From Fonsecaea monophora (Eukaryota > Ascomycota > Eurotiomycetes > Chaetothyriales > Herpotrichiellaceae): DNA of 64,000 nt. The stretch lies in assembly GCF_001642475.1 (NCBI RefSeq), contig NW_019174013.1:62001-126000 (forward strand), read 5' to 3'. A program made the translations under genes and the position numbers. Positions 1 through 10,779 of the stretch are shown here, in pieces. How positions within the stretch are numbered: the stretch's first letter is position 1; each line of letters begins with the position of its first letter. The notes under the pieces were generated by a model that had not been told where the DNA came from, did no database searches, and saw only the letters and a program-made list of their open reading frames with translations.

Positions 1-219
1 CCACTAAGATGGGGGCCAAAGTATCCAAGCTTGGGTGGATGGGGGTTAGGCTATTTTGTGACGCCAACGTCGTCAGTACCTAGGTAGGGACCCGGTAAAA
101 CCGGCGATGATTGGCTCTAAGTGTGCTCTAAGCGTATGTATCGTAGCTGGCCACAGAATTCTTCTCCAAGACACCCATTAACCTGTACTCGGCACAGATC
201 ACCAACGACTGCCCCTTAG

Positions 220-1884
220 ATGTCTCTCTACAGGGATGCAGAAACGGTGCTAACGGCCAATGCCCAGGAAGGTTCCCTCAAGTCTCGAATATACGGGAAT
301 AAACAGGGGTTGAAATCGAAGCCGGCACATATTTACGCGCTCATTTCAGAGACTACAAAATACGACCACTTCATCAAAGAAGTTGTCGACAATGCGGACC
401 TCCTGGCTCGGGAACCAAAGGTTCGGCATTTTCTCCAAGAAGTTTCGTGTCTCTGCTGACTGACTTAGCCTCTGGGCTCTTCCTGATATTAGTTGACACC
501 AATCCTTTCCTTGCTTCTCGTCCACGACCATTTCTTCTCGAAGAAGGGCCTCGCAGCACCTTCTGCACACCCACTCCGACAGGCGATCGAAAGAAACAAG
601 GCCAGACTGCAGGCGGAATTTACAAAAGCCAGACTGCGGAGGAGGTGCGCCACCCTAGATGAACTGCGAAGCAGTCTTGTGGCCGAAAGACCGCGAGCAA
701 CTCGATCTCAGCCAAGATGGGTCCGCATCAATACATTGAAGACGAGCCTCACACAAGAACTTGATACGACTTTTGAAGGATACCAGACCGTACCGACCAT
801 CACGGAGGTGACCAATTCACTGGCTACGGAAAAGGTTCTGGTTGTCGACCGGCATGTGACAGATCTAATCGCTCTTCCTCCAGAGGCAGATGTGACGCAA
901 ACACATGCTTACAGGACCGGAAAACTCATCCTCCAGGACAAAGCGTCGTGCCTCCCTGCTTATCTCCTGGTCGGGGAAAGGGACTGCAGTTCTGATATAG
1001 GTGACTGCATCGATGCCTGTGCTGCGCCTGGAAACAAGACTTCTCATCTCGCGGCGCTGCTTGTCAAAAATGCAAAGCTCGAAAGCAAGGTATTTGCTTG
1101 TGAACGGGATGCCAACCGGTCGCAGACATTATTACGCATGATGCAGAGGAGCGGATCAGATGCTGTGATAGTTCAACCAAGCTGTGACTTTTTGACCCTC
1201 GACACTCGTGATAGCAAGTATAGGGAAGTCACACATCTTCTCCTTGACCCGAGCTGCTCTGGCAGTGGAATTGTTGGGCGCGAAGATATTCCTTCCTTGG
1301 CATTACCTGTTAACCCAACATCTGAAAAGAAGAATTCGGCAGCCTCTGAAAAGTCCTCCAGGAAGAGGAAAAGAGACCATGGTCACGCCGAGACTGTCCA
1401 CAATGCAACTGAGGTCGAGGAGACGAAAGACATTGTCCCAGATAGCACCCGACTGCTGAAACTTTCGAATTTGCAGACCAGGATTGTCGAGCATGCTCTC
1501 TCTTTCCCAGCCGCCACCCGAGTTACTTATTCGACCTGTTCAGTACATGTGCAGGAAAATGAGGCAGTCGTGTCCCGAGTGCTACAAAGCGGTGTTGCAA
1601 AGGAAGGCAAGTGGCGGCTCCTGCGGAGAGAAGAACAAGCTTCAGGGATGCGTGACTGGGTGCATCGGGGTATAACCATGTCAGAGGAGGAAGAGAACTC
1701 CGGTTCCGCTTTGAGCGACGAGGATCGCGAAGCATGTATTCGGTGCTATCCAGGAGACGATGAAGGAACTATGGGATTCTTTGTATGCTGCTTTGTCCGT
1801 TCCCCTTCTGGAACAACGCAGCGTTCTGCCGAAGCTATCGATGCTCGGAACGGAGAGGAGAGCTGGGAGGGCTTTAGCGACTAA
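220..1884 (+). CDS. RCM1: 25S/28S rRNA (cytosine-C5) methyltransferase, NSUN5/Rcm1 family
   Basis: Model: exons 220-441 and 493-1884, joined in phase 0 over a 51-nt GT-AG intron (GTTTCG...ATTAG), 537 aa. The first exon gives the family start (MSLYRDAETVL, KSKPAHIYALI); the join restores the conserved LTPILSLLLVHD stretch. SAM-binding motif DACAAPGNKT lies at about 252, the PSCSGSG loop has a Cys near 329, and the YSTCSV motif has a Cys near 423; these are the two cysteines used by NOL1/NOP2/Sun RNA m5C methyltransferases. A basic KRKRD insertion near 374 may be a nuclear or nucleolar signal. Known role of the family: m5C in domain IV of large-subunit rRNA during nucleolar ribosome assembly. 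The length is typical. Function is inferred from motifs. Confidence 0.9.
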
Positions 1885-2390
1885 AGTATCCAAATCACAC
1901 TCCAAATGTACTTGTACCTGAGTCGGACAAGGATTTCAGGGAATAGATTGGATAGCGGTGATGAGGGTCTCCGATTATGTTCCTTGACAAAATCCTCGTC
2001 GATGCCATTGAGCAGATGGCAGTCAATCAAATATCATGCCAAGCTCGCACTTTGCCTAAACAAGCACTGGATCGATCGACATCGCGAGGCCTGGAATCCA
2101 ACTGCAATTCCTCCTTTCAATCTCACATCATCCTGTTCTAATTGTTTATCTACCTGATGAAAAAAGCAAATCAAATCCTTGCTAAGCAATTACACAAGTA
2201 TGAGAGTGGTTCGGCCTTGAAGCAGTTGCAACCAAGGGATAAGGGTCACCGCCAGCCATAACGTCCAGGTACAGGATTTGTCAGCCTGTCCACGAACCAC
2301 AGTCGACCACCGAGAGGTTCTTGAAACTAGTCGCAAGAACGACCAGAGAGCACGAACAGATCATTATTATTTGTTTCAACACTGGTGACG
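1885..2390. other. Intergenic region between RCM1 and the Zn2Cys6 gene
   Basis: About 500 nt. Short open frames only, with no family resemblance. It must hold the RCM1 3' end and the promoter of the downstream regulator; I see no clear TATA box. Confidence 0.6.
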
Positions 2391-5300
2391 ATGTTTCACT
2401 TCAGCGCTGGCCCACCAAGCGACGAACCTTCCCTCTTGCACGGTTCTAAGCCAACCCCGAACCAGGCGAAGCCCGAAAAACGTCAAATCACGAGAAATCG
2501 GGCTAGCTACAGCTGTCTCACTTGTCGAAGGAGGAAAGTAAAGTGTGACAAGGCCCGTCCAATCTGTGGAGGCTGCCAAAAAGCCGATGTAGAATGCTTC
2601 TACACCCAGGATGATACGACATCCACCTCGGCACAGCCTGATCTGCCAAAGGAAACCACAAGCCCGGTGTGGAAGAAGCGGAAGTCAAGTCCCACGAGCC
2701 AAGGCTCTTTAGGGACAATCGCCGAAGTACATGGGTTGAGAACGCCCGCTGACCTCAAAGCCATCGAAGAGCAGCTGCACCGCTTGACCAAGATGTTCGA
2801 TGCTTTTCGCCAGGGTAACGGGAATGACCTGCGGTTAAAAGACTTCCTTACACCTGAGGCATCAAACTCGGATTCAGGCTCTGATGGAATTCCACCAAAA
2901 TCAAGCATGAGTCTGGACATGTTCCAACCTAGCAATTACGCATCAGCGAGGGAACCTTCTGACCTCAGCAAGCCTCTATCAAGTTTGAACCTGAGCAGTG
3001 GCGAGTCAAGGTCAGAATATCCATTTTGGATCAATATATCCGAAGAGATCGATCAACTCAATCACCTGATGCGTCGTCGGGATAATACCTATGCAAGCTC
3101 AATCAGCCCAGAGAACAAGCATTGTGACAGGCCACGAGAGTTTGTTCCTCCTGTGGACGAAGACCACGAACAAGAAAAAGATGATGTGACCGATCCCACT
3201 GATTTTCACAAAGAAGCTGGCGAAAAGATCCCGGAAGACCTTAGGCCTGACAGTCACTGCCCGATATGTAGGCTCATGCCATTCACCAAATCCAGTCTGT
3301 TGCAGAACCTCCCAGTCAAGTGTACAGCAGAGACTGCCTTACAGCATCTGACGCAGGGCCTGCCCACCAGAGCACAAAGTAACGTTCTTTTCAGGTGTTG
3401 GCTATCAGGGGTATATCCAATTTTGGGGCTTCTCTTGCCCTCGGAGATGAGCAGGAAACACGAAGAATTCTGGGACCAGGTCGAGTCGAATGGTCTTTCA
3501 GAATCCAATTTTCGAGACTTGGACTTCTTGGCCGTGATCTATGCCATTTGGTATGCGGGTTCGCTAAGTATTTCTACAAAAGGTCTTCGGCAATGGTTTC
3601 CTCAAACTTCAAGGGCACAGCTTAGCACCCGGTTCCACGATCAGGTGGTGTTTTGCCTCCTTATCAGTTGCTTTGCTCAAAAAGTCAGTTTGTACAAACT
3701 TGCTGCCCTCGTCCTCCTGCAAAGTATGCCTATAGCTGAAGAGGACCCTTTACAAGGCAGCCTGTACCTCTCACTGGCGGTGAGGCTGGCATTTACCATG
3801 GGGCTACACAGAGAGCCCACTCTGTTTGAGCTGTCTATTACCGAGGAAAACATGCGACGACGACTCTGGTGGCAGATCATCCAGTTGGATGTTTCTCACG
3901 TTGTCGCGAGTGGCTACCCTTCTCAGATATCTGAGAAATTCTGCGATACGAGAATCATCTGTGAAGATAGAGATGCCCATGTGTCTGAAGATGGGTCCGC
4001 AAGCGTCAACTCGGACAAGTCTTTGAGAATTTCACCATCCTCTAGTTCGGCTTCGAATGGAGAGAGTACGAATCCAAAAGCTTTTGGCACACTGTCCCTC
4101 GTGGCAAGAGGAAAGTCGATAATGGCATGCGCAATAAGAAGCGTCGTGTCTCTACATCTGGAAACGAAAAGACTCACAAATGGAGACATGCAAGAAATGA
4201 AACGGATTATGACTGAAGCAGGGGATCAAGTCAACGCTATTATCAAGTCGATTCCCAGCAAAGGAGTTCCAGAAATGGGATTCGTTCCGGATTCGCTTAG
4301 AGATGCGCAGCAACGCCCATCAGATACCGATGTGTCCATGGGCGACCCTATCACTGCAAATGACATTGCATATTACAAGACTACTGTCAACAACACTGAC
4401 CCCTCGTGGCCATTGGCCGCTTACTATCGCGCAAAGCAAGCTGCCTACAACAAATGGGCCCGAATTAGCCTATCTATGCTGATTGACAAGGTGCATTGTG
4501 TTGCATATGCCCCATTCCTGAAGAACACGAGAAGTAAGCTGTGGGGTATGGGTCGACAATGCGCCCTGCACAATTGCCACAGTTTCCTCAGAAAATTTGT
4601 GTCACTCGCAGCCGATCCAGACTTGGAGCCTTTTCGATGGGCCTGGCCGGCGACTTACGGCCCCCTTCATGCGGTCTTGATAGTTCTCGTTGATCTGTAC
4701 GAGAGGCCGACCAGCGTTGAGGCACCCAGATCAAGAGAATTGATCGACAAGGTATTTGGGTTAGCTGCTCCCGGCGCTGGCATCGTCGGTGGCCCTGATG
4801 GCGCCACTGTTCAGAGACCGTTGCGGGAGGGCGGCATTGAAGCGTGGGACATGCTACGAGGCCTTCGTTCTGCTGCCTGGCAAAGAGCAGGACTAGATCC
4901 AACAGTTCTTTGGACGGAGGCGGACCAAATCGAGCTCGGCATCGCGCAACCATTGACGGATGCGCAAAGGATTGCTCAAAGTATTCGAGAAGATTCAATT
5001 TATGACAGCCCAACTCCAGGTCCACAAACCTCGCCTTCATGTACGCGTGATGCACAAGCAGAACATCCTGCATTGGAACAAGGTGTCAGATACATGGTCC
5101 ATTTGGCCCACAAAGAGCTTGTTAATGAAAACCATGAAGCGCAAGAGCCCATCTGCTCACAAGCCATGCGGAGCCAGTTGCGGCAAACTCTTGAAAACGA
5201 GTCTGGATCAAATGGCGGTCGAGTACTGGCACGACGGGAGGGTCAGCCAAGAATGCCGTTTCCACTCAGTAAACGCATGGAGAAGTGCTCTGGAACCGCA

Positions 5301-5786
5301 GCAACCAGCGACACTACGCCAGTTCATGTCCTACCTTTCCACACGCACACGCCCAGAGCAGAAGCGCAGCCTCCTCTTTGTCCCACACAGGCAGTGCCGT
5401 TTTTAGGTGGGTCTGAAGCCAAGAATGGCACACAGACGGTACAGCAAGAGTCTGCGCCACTTCAACATAACTGGGGGGAGGTGCCCGCCAAAGATGTGAC
5501 GGATACAGAGCAGAAATTGTTCAATGCTCAGTTATCTAAGCAGCAAACCATGGAAGCATCTTACGGAAACAATAACGTGATTGGCTATAGCACCGGACCG
5601 CTTGATCACCATGATGAAGAGTCACACAGGGACCAGAGCTTCGTCTATACCGAGTTACACCAGGGTGACACGGAGATGAACATGGGCTTTGACTGGGAGC
5701 GTTGGGATTCCGTATTTGGGCAATACTCTGGATTCACGGATTTGATGGAGGATGCGACAGAATGGAGTGAGTATCTCGAGTCCTGA
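2391..5786 (+). CDS. Zn2Cys6 fungal-specific transcription factor
   Basis: Uninterrupted frame of 1131 aa from the first ATG at 2391; the frame opens six bases earlier at a GTG, which I do not use. The binuclear zinc cluster is at residues 42-69 with exact spacing C-x2-C-x6-C-x6-C-x2-C-x6-C and the usual RRRKVKCDK between cysteines. A middle region around 430-560 (LAVRLAFTMGLHREPT, RRRLWWQIIQLD) matches the fungal_trans domain core. The N-terminal third and the C-terminal 300 residues are low in structure; the tail is acidic and aromatic (GFDWERWDSVFG) as in an activation domain. No intron is needed, which is unusual for a gene of this size in this window. Target genes cannot be told from sequence. 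Confidence 0.93.
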   Translation: MFHFSAGPPSDEPSLLHGSKPTPNQAKPEKRQITRNRASYSCLTCRRRKVKCDKARPICGGCQKADVECFYTQDDTTSTSAQPDLPKETTSPVWKKRKSSPTSQGSLGTIAEVHGLRTPADLKAIEEQLHRLTKMFDAFRQGNGNDLRLKDFLTPEASNSDSGSDGIPPKSSMSLDMFQPSNYASAREPSDLSKPLSSLNLSSGESRSEYPFWINISEEIDQLNHLMRRRDNTYASSISPENKHCDRPREFVPPVDEDHEQEKDDVTDPTDFHKEAGEKIPEDLRPDSHCPICRLMPFTKSSLLQNLPVKCTAETALQHLTQGLPTRAQSNVLFRCWLSGVYPILGLLLPSEMSRKHEEFWDQVESNGLSESNFRDLDFLAVIYAIWYAGSLSISTKGLRQWFPQTSRAQLSTRFHDQVVFCLLISCFAQKVSLYKLAALVLLQSMPIAEEDPLQGSLYLSLAVRLAFTMGLHREPTLFELSITEENMRRRLWWQIIQLDVSHVVASGYPSQISEKFCDTRIICEDRDAHVSEDGSASVNSDKSLRISPSSSSASNGESTNPKAFGTLSLVARGKSIMACAIRSVVSLHLETKRLTNGDMQEMKRIMTEAGDQVNAIIKSIPSKGVPEMGFVPDSLRDAQQRPSDTDVSMGDPITANDIAYYKTTVNNTDPSWPLAAYYRAKQAAYNKWARISLSMLIDKVHCVAYAPFLKNTRSKLWGMGRQCALHNCHSFLRKFVSLAADPDLEPFRWAWPATYGPLHAVLIVLVDLYERPTSVEAPRSRELIDKVFGLAAPGAGIVGGPDGATVQRPLREGGIEAWDMLRGLRSAAWQRAGLDPTVLWTEADQIELGIAQPLTDAQRIAQSIREDSIYDSPTPGPQTSPSCTRDAQAEHPALEQGVRYMVHLAHKELVNENHEAQEPICSQAMRSQLRQTLENESGSNGGRVLARREGQPRMPFPLSKRMEKCSGTAATSDTTPVHVLPFHTHTPRAEAQPPLCPTQAVPFLGGSEAKNGTQTVQQESAPLQHNWGEVPAKDVTDTEQKLFNAQLSKQQTMEASYGNNNVIGYSTGPLDHHDEESHRDQSFVYTELHQGDTEMNMGFDWERWDSVFGQYSGFTDLMEDATEWSEYLES

Positions 5787-5827
5787 AACGCCTCTACATT
5801 ACTGGACAGCCTGTCCACCGTCACCAA

Positions 5828-5834
5828 TATAAAT
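5828..5834 (+). promoter_or_regulatory. TATA-like box before the first BTB gene
   Basis: TATAAAT, 79 nt before the ATG at 5907 and only 22 nt before the in-frame ATG at 5850. The spacing favours 5907 as the translation start, since a transcript would normally begin downstream of 5850. Confidence 0.35.
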
Positions 5835-5906
5835 TTACCTTCGTCCCGCATGCTAAGGGATTGGAACTCGTGCACGACTTCTCATACTACCAGTTCCATA
5901 ACCCTG

Positions 5907-6449
5907 ATGGAGCGCACGGACAACCAGACCACCCACGAGCCTCACAAGAATCTCTTCGACTATTCGAACGTGATTACATTTACAGCCGGCAAAGGGAGCC
6001 ACCAGCAGTACTTTGCATTCGACGGGCCACGACTCTGCCGTGAATCCACGTACTTTGCAGACCGGCTGCATGAGGATTACCCAGAAGCGAGGAGCCGACA
6101 CTTCGATTTTGGGGATATCAAGCCTGCCGTCCTCGCGTGCATGCTGTCCTGGTACCGTGGCTGGAGTTGCGTCTCCTGCGACGAAGACAGCAGTCATGTT
6201 AATGAGGCATTGTCACTCGCCGAGAAATGTCGCATTGTTCGGTTCGAAGAACATCTGGTTCAGAAGACAAAGACACGGACCAGCGCCTTGGGACTGGAAA
6301 AAGCGCAGAGTGACTATCGCTTGTCTCTTTGCGGTGACGACGTTGCCACTGAACTCGAGCCAGCACTTCCACAATGGGAGACCAAGGATCCTACAGATGG
6401 AGACGACGCATCTCATTCTCTATGTGGTCGAGGGACGACCGCTCTTTAG
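5907..6449 (+). CDS. Small BTB/POZ-like protein (BTB cluster gene 1)
   Basis: 180 aa from the ATG at 5907 (an in-frame ATG at 5850 would add 19 residues). The sequence has the shape of fungal BTB proteins: VITFTAGKGSHQQYFAFDG, CRESTYFADRL, then HFDFGDIKPAVLACMLSWY for the second half of the fold, and ALSLAEKCRIVRFEEHL for the following helix. BTB domains dimerise and often bring substrates to CUL3 ubiquitin ligases; no such role is shown here. It is shorter than its neighbours and ends soon after the BTB region, so it may lack a C-terminal exon or be a truncated paralogue. First of four same-strand BTB-like genes. Confidence 0.6.
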   Translation: MERTDNQTTHEPHKNLFDYSNVITFTAGKGSHQQYFAFDGPRLCRESTYFADRLHEDYPEARSRHFDFGDIKPAVLACMLSWYRGWSCVSCDEDSSHVNEALSLAEKCRIVRFEEHLVQKTKTRTSALGLEKAQSDYRLSLCGDDVATELEPALPQWETKDPTDGDDASHSLCGRGTTAL

Positions 6450-6891
6450 TATTCTTCACATGCCGATGTATGATTGTGTCTGGATATCATGAACAACTCA
6501 GCCTTCCAAAAATCGATCGAGTCTTTATGCGTGACGGTTCTGTGATCAGGCCAGTCCAGGGAGGTTAGCCGTTCGTTAAGGATTGAAAATAAACCTGACC
6601 AGACTTGCACATTAGACGGCAAAGAATCAGGACTTGGTGAATACTTCAAAAAGCCGTCACAAACAAAATTATACCTTTTTCATTCACTTTTCGAGAATCA
6701 CTCAAGCTCCATTCAAAAGGCCTGAATGGTCTGAGGTTTTGTTGATCTCAGTTGTACTAGTTGACCGAGACAGCCTGCATCGTTCTCATCTTATCAGGGT
6801 CTATTGATCAGGGACGCACCCTTGATCTCTCTCAGTACTCGTCCAATACCGACTCCGATTTGCAATATCTCATTACCACATAGTCTCCAGA
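6450..6891. other. Intergenic region between BTB genes 1 and 2
   Basis: About 440 nt, moderately AT-rich. No supported gene. Confidence 0.5.
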
Positions 6892-7756
6892 ATGAGTTCA
6901 GCCATGGCATTAGATGCTCCTCGTTCCGTCCGGTGTGCTTATCTCTGAAGCGAGCCTGTTATCAGTCACGGCTGATTTGCGTGATAGGTTTACCAAGTCT
7001 CCCACTGTTGCTGTGGTTGCGCACCAAGGCTCCCGCAAGTCAGGCCCGCATTACATCCATACGGCACTCCTCGAGGATGGATCGAAATTTTTTGAAACGA
7101 TGTTGAAGAAGACACGGTTCACTCAAATCATCCCACTTGATCTCGACCGCGATGTCGATGTGACTGATTTCGATGTCTTTGTGACGTGGCTCTACAAAGG
7201 ATGTATAGACGAGCACACACTCGGAGATAGATTCATGAACATCTGGACTTTAGCCTCTCAGCTCCAATCAGAGACCTTCAAGTCATACATCATGAAGGAG
7301 GGTAGGGTCCATTTGCAGGAGTCTGACTATCTGTCCATCGCCAAATTTCTCGATGGCGATGTCATCTCGAAATGCGCTCTCCGCGATTACATACTATCAG
7401 GTCTTGCTACCAAGATTGCCAGCAATGGTTGGGTAAGTTTCATTGAAAGAACTAGGGGTGGCTGGGAGGATTTCATGAGCCACAAGGACAACGGGGCCGG
7501 AACGAAGGGGAAATTCATTTCCTTCCTCATGGCGCGGCTGGATCAGATGCGTCAGAATGGCACGCAAAGCTCGCCAGCAATACAGCTTGAAGGGCACGGA
7601 GGGGCGGTCTTCCACCATCCGTCGCCCCAGTCTCAGCATCGCAGTCAAACGCTTCCGGTGTACGTAGCTCCCATGGAGTCGACTCCGCATATACCAATAC
7701 CCAACCCCGTGTCGAAGAAGAGAAAATGGGAAGCCGACACTGTACAACAGCTTTAA
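6892..7756 (+). CDS. BTB/POZ-like protein (BTB cluster gene 2)
   Basis: Model: exons 6892-6932 and 6988-7756, 269 aa. The 55-nt intron (GTGTGC...GATAG) carries a CTGAT branch site and splits codon 14 in phase 2, giving MSSAMALDAPRSVR then FTKSPTVAVVAHQG. The BTB-like part spans about 15-120 (HTALLEDGSKFFETML, FDVFVTWLYKG, IWTLASQLQSETFK). A second module at about 140-205 reads LRDYILSGLATKI, GW, F, W-DF and is shared with gene 3. The tail ends in a basic KKRKW stretch that could be a nuclear signal. The start follows the same short-first-exon pattern as gene 3, which supports the model. Biological role unknown. Confidence 0.7.
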
Positions 7757-8388
7757 TATGCGTGTGTCTCCTCAATGAGGCCATCACCAAGACTGTGCTG
7801 GGTGGGCTGCTGTGAGATGGGGATGGACAACACCCCTCTGCGTGTTGACCTGAGGAGGACCAAAATAACAAGGCAGATAGACACATCTCGATACTCTTTC
7901 TCTTCTCTCTCGGAATTGGGGGACAGAATATGCAAGGACTGCTTGATGGAGGAGAAGCAACAATCCAGGCCGAACCATAAAGTTGAGCTCTATTTGGTGT
8001 TGCTGATAGAGAGACGGAATCAATCAAGTTACAATCCACAGCCGAACTTTGGTGTGAGATGAGACGCGCAGCTTGTCACCACTTCATTATCCGCCTTTGC
8101 TTCACGGGCAAACATGGACTTCTGCCAATAGAACAAAGTCTTCCCTCTTTCACAGTAACTTGTCTCGCAATTCACCTTTGTCTTCTTGCACATAGCATCG
8201 CCAAGCTGCAGGCAAGCAGTTGTTTTATTCACTTCACTTGATGTTGAATCTGAACTTATTACTATCTTCCTCACCATTTCGTCTGATCACTCTTCTTATT
8301 TCTCTTTCATCCGCACCTTTCAAGCACAGGCACATCAGAAAAGTCCTCCGCAGCCTCTTCCAAACAACCGCCTCAGTCCGTTAGAAAC
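7757..8388. other. Intergenic region between BTB genes 2 and 3
   Basis: About 630 nt. The last 130 nt before the ATG are pyrimidine-rich, as is common in fungal leaders. No supported gene. Confidence 0.5.
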
Positions 8389-9275
8389 ATGGCGGCACCA
8401 CCAGCAATGACTTCAAGGTGAGCAGCAGGCAAGACCTTCTCAGCATTTGAAACGCGAACTGACCTCCTAGCAGCCACGCTCGCGCCCCCGTCATCAAGGT
8501 GATTGCAGGCGAAGACGAGATCTTTGGTGAGGAAGACGCAGACGTCCCACTCAATGTCTTCCACGTCAGCAAGTCGCTCTTGTTGGAGAACTCAAAGTAC
8601 TTTGCCATCATCCTCGATTCCTCTCCTGATCGCACCACGGTCCGTCTCCCCACCAGCGACCACGACGTCCTCGCCGACTGGCTCGACCTGATCTACCAAG
8701 GCGGCCTGACCAAATCCGGCAACCACCCCCAGCCTCTGGCCTTCAAGGATGTGCAGCGCTACTTCAAGTTCGCAGACCTGGTCGGCTCCGAGAAGCTCCG
8801 CAACACAATCATGGATTCGATGCAGGACGTTCCCATGAGCCACTGGGATCTGAAGTCCTTGTGCACTTTGGACGCAGAGTATTCCTCCGACCTCGGGGTC
8901 TTGCAGGACTACGTCCTCGATTGTCTGGCATACAAGATCGTCGTCGGGGGCTGGGCCGAGTTCACCGGGTCAGACCGTGACAGCGAAGGGAGTACCTGGC
9001 GCGACTTCGTCAGCGAGACGGCCAACACCGGGTTGCTGAATCAACTGTTGTTGAGGGTAGACAAGCTGAACGAAGAGAATCATCACCACCACCTTGTGGC
9101 CCCGATGGCACAGAGGGACTGCAAGTGGCACGAACATGTGAGCGACGACACAAAGGCCAAATGTCCACGAAATACCACGCCGGGGTGGAAACCCTTGGCT
9201 GCATACAACGGTCTCAAGAACGGGCATGGCTCATCGCTCAGCACATTTTTGGGGCCTCGCGAAGGACTGTTTTAG
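8389..9275 (+). CDS. BTB/POZ-like protein with C-terminal Cys/His motif (BTB cluster gene 3)
   Basis: Model: exons 8389-8417 and 8471-9275, 277 aa. The 53-nt intron (GTGAGC...CTCCTAG, with CTGAC) lies after about ten codons in phase 2, the same place and phase as in gene 2. The BTB fold is clear: VIKVIAGEDEIFG, FHVSKSLLLENSKYFA, VLADWLDLIYQGG, YFKFADLVGSEKLRN. Residues 170-225 repeat the gene 2 module (LQDYVLDCLAYKI, GGWAEF, TWRDF, LLLRVDKL). Near residue 238 is C-K-WHEH-x7-CP, a possible small metal site also present in gene 4. An HHHH run precedes it. Likely a protein-interaction adaptor; partners unknown. Confidence 0.75.
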
Positions 9276-10779
9276 CGTTGTGGCCTGATAATACACCGAC
9301 ATACTTGACCACTCAAACCACTGCAGGTTGATGCTTCAAAGTTTGAAGGACATTCGGCGGCACATTGAGCAGACGAGCAAGCAGATCCTCTGACAGCTTC
9401 TTCTTGCTATGATATGCCAGGCGGGATCTTGCGTGGCGGTGTCACGGTGCTGGACGGTCAGAGTCGGTTTGGTGCATGGGTTCTGCGGGCGTAGCTCTTT
9501 TCTTGATGAGAGATGCTGGTATTCTGGACAGCACACAACAGCGGACAATGAGGCTGGGGCTCTAGGACACCGAGGTAGCATTGCTCAATATCGTCTGTTC
9601 CAACTACGCTGGAAAAGATACATAGAAAAGAGCTTCACTCTCTAGACAGCATATTGACATCACCATCTTGCTTATTCTTTCTCCCTTTAGGGGGGTTTTT
9701 TTTTTATCTTTGTGACCCTGAAGACTGAGATGGCTTCTCTTCTTCGGATCAACTTGCTTTTGTTGTCTTGCCGCGCTTGTTGACCCGAGATTCAGCCGTA
9801 GATAACCCCAAGTGCCTGAGTGCCTAAGTGCCTAAGTGACCTCTTTCTTACTGGCTCCTGCACAACCTCTCCTTAAACTAAGCTACAGTAACGCGCACGT
9901 GTAGTCGACACAATCGTAAAAAACATGAACAACCTGCGCACAAGGTAGGCGACAAAGAACAAATTCTATCATGTACTCAAGACTGCCAGCCAGCGGGGTG
10001 GGATGGAAGTGCCATTCACTCCGGAACCAGAGCGCCTGGCGACAGTACCCCGGACATCAGAGTGACATGTGACAGATGACAGATGACCGGTCTTCAGCTT
10101 CGGCGTCGCCCCCCCACGCGTGCCCAGATTTTTGACGCATACAGCCATGATGGGTCTGTTGTCCTCGTAAAAGTTGGGTCGGTCGATTTGACGATGTTGG
10201 GCCCCCTAAGTCTGGATGGGATAGACGGTATGAAATGGGGGATGGAGGGGACAGCCTGAGGAACTTCCTCTTGAAGTCATCCTCGTATCTCATGAAGTTC
10301 ACAGACAAGCAAACCTATCCTGGTATCACTCTGAAGCAGGAGACTGCTATGTGGCGGTTGGTGAGTGATGGATGAGAGGGAAGAGGGAGAGTGAGAGACG
10401 ACTCTGAACCAGATGAGGTGGAAAGCAAGCTGTGGATAGGAGAGACTGGCCCTCGACAGCCTCATTCCCTCCTGATTCTCTCCTTCACCCTCTTACCTGT
10501 GCTGAAATCAACGACATCATCGACGCTCCGCCGAGAATCCAGCCAAGACAGCGTCAGGGTGACACTATCTAACCCTTTGAGGGGAATCCAACGACGAAAT
10601 CTGATATTTGAACCCACGGTCGACTTCAGCTTCACGAATTTGTCTCCTTTGTCGTCTCCCATGTCCATCGCCCTCTGTTGTCGTTGTCCAAACCACTCAA
10701 CAATAACATTCACACCGAAGCGTACGCTTCAGTCATCGCCACGGTGATCCTCACACCACCCGCTGTCTCAACCTGGACC
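9276..10779. other. Intergenic region between BTB genes 3 and 4
   Basis: About 1.5 kb with no supported gene. It contains a homopolymer stretch G6T10 near 9691 and a short 8-bp tandem repeat (listed separately). The 100 nt before the gene 4 ATG are pyrimidine-rich and probably the leader. Confidence 0.5.
9811..9840 (+). repeat. Short 8-bp tandem repeat
   Basis: Unit AGTGCCTA occurs in about three and a half imperfect copies (AGTGCCTG, AGTGCCTA, AGTGCCTA, AGTGACCT). Simple repeat; no function inferred. Confidence 0.7.

Noticed and set aside
6935..6965. 31-nt intron option in BTB gene 2
   Set aside because: Too short; the 55-nt alternative has a branch site and the same phase as gene 3.
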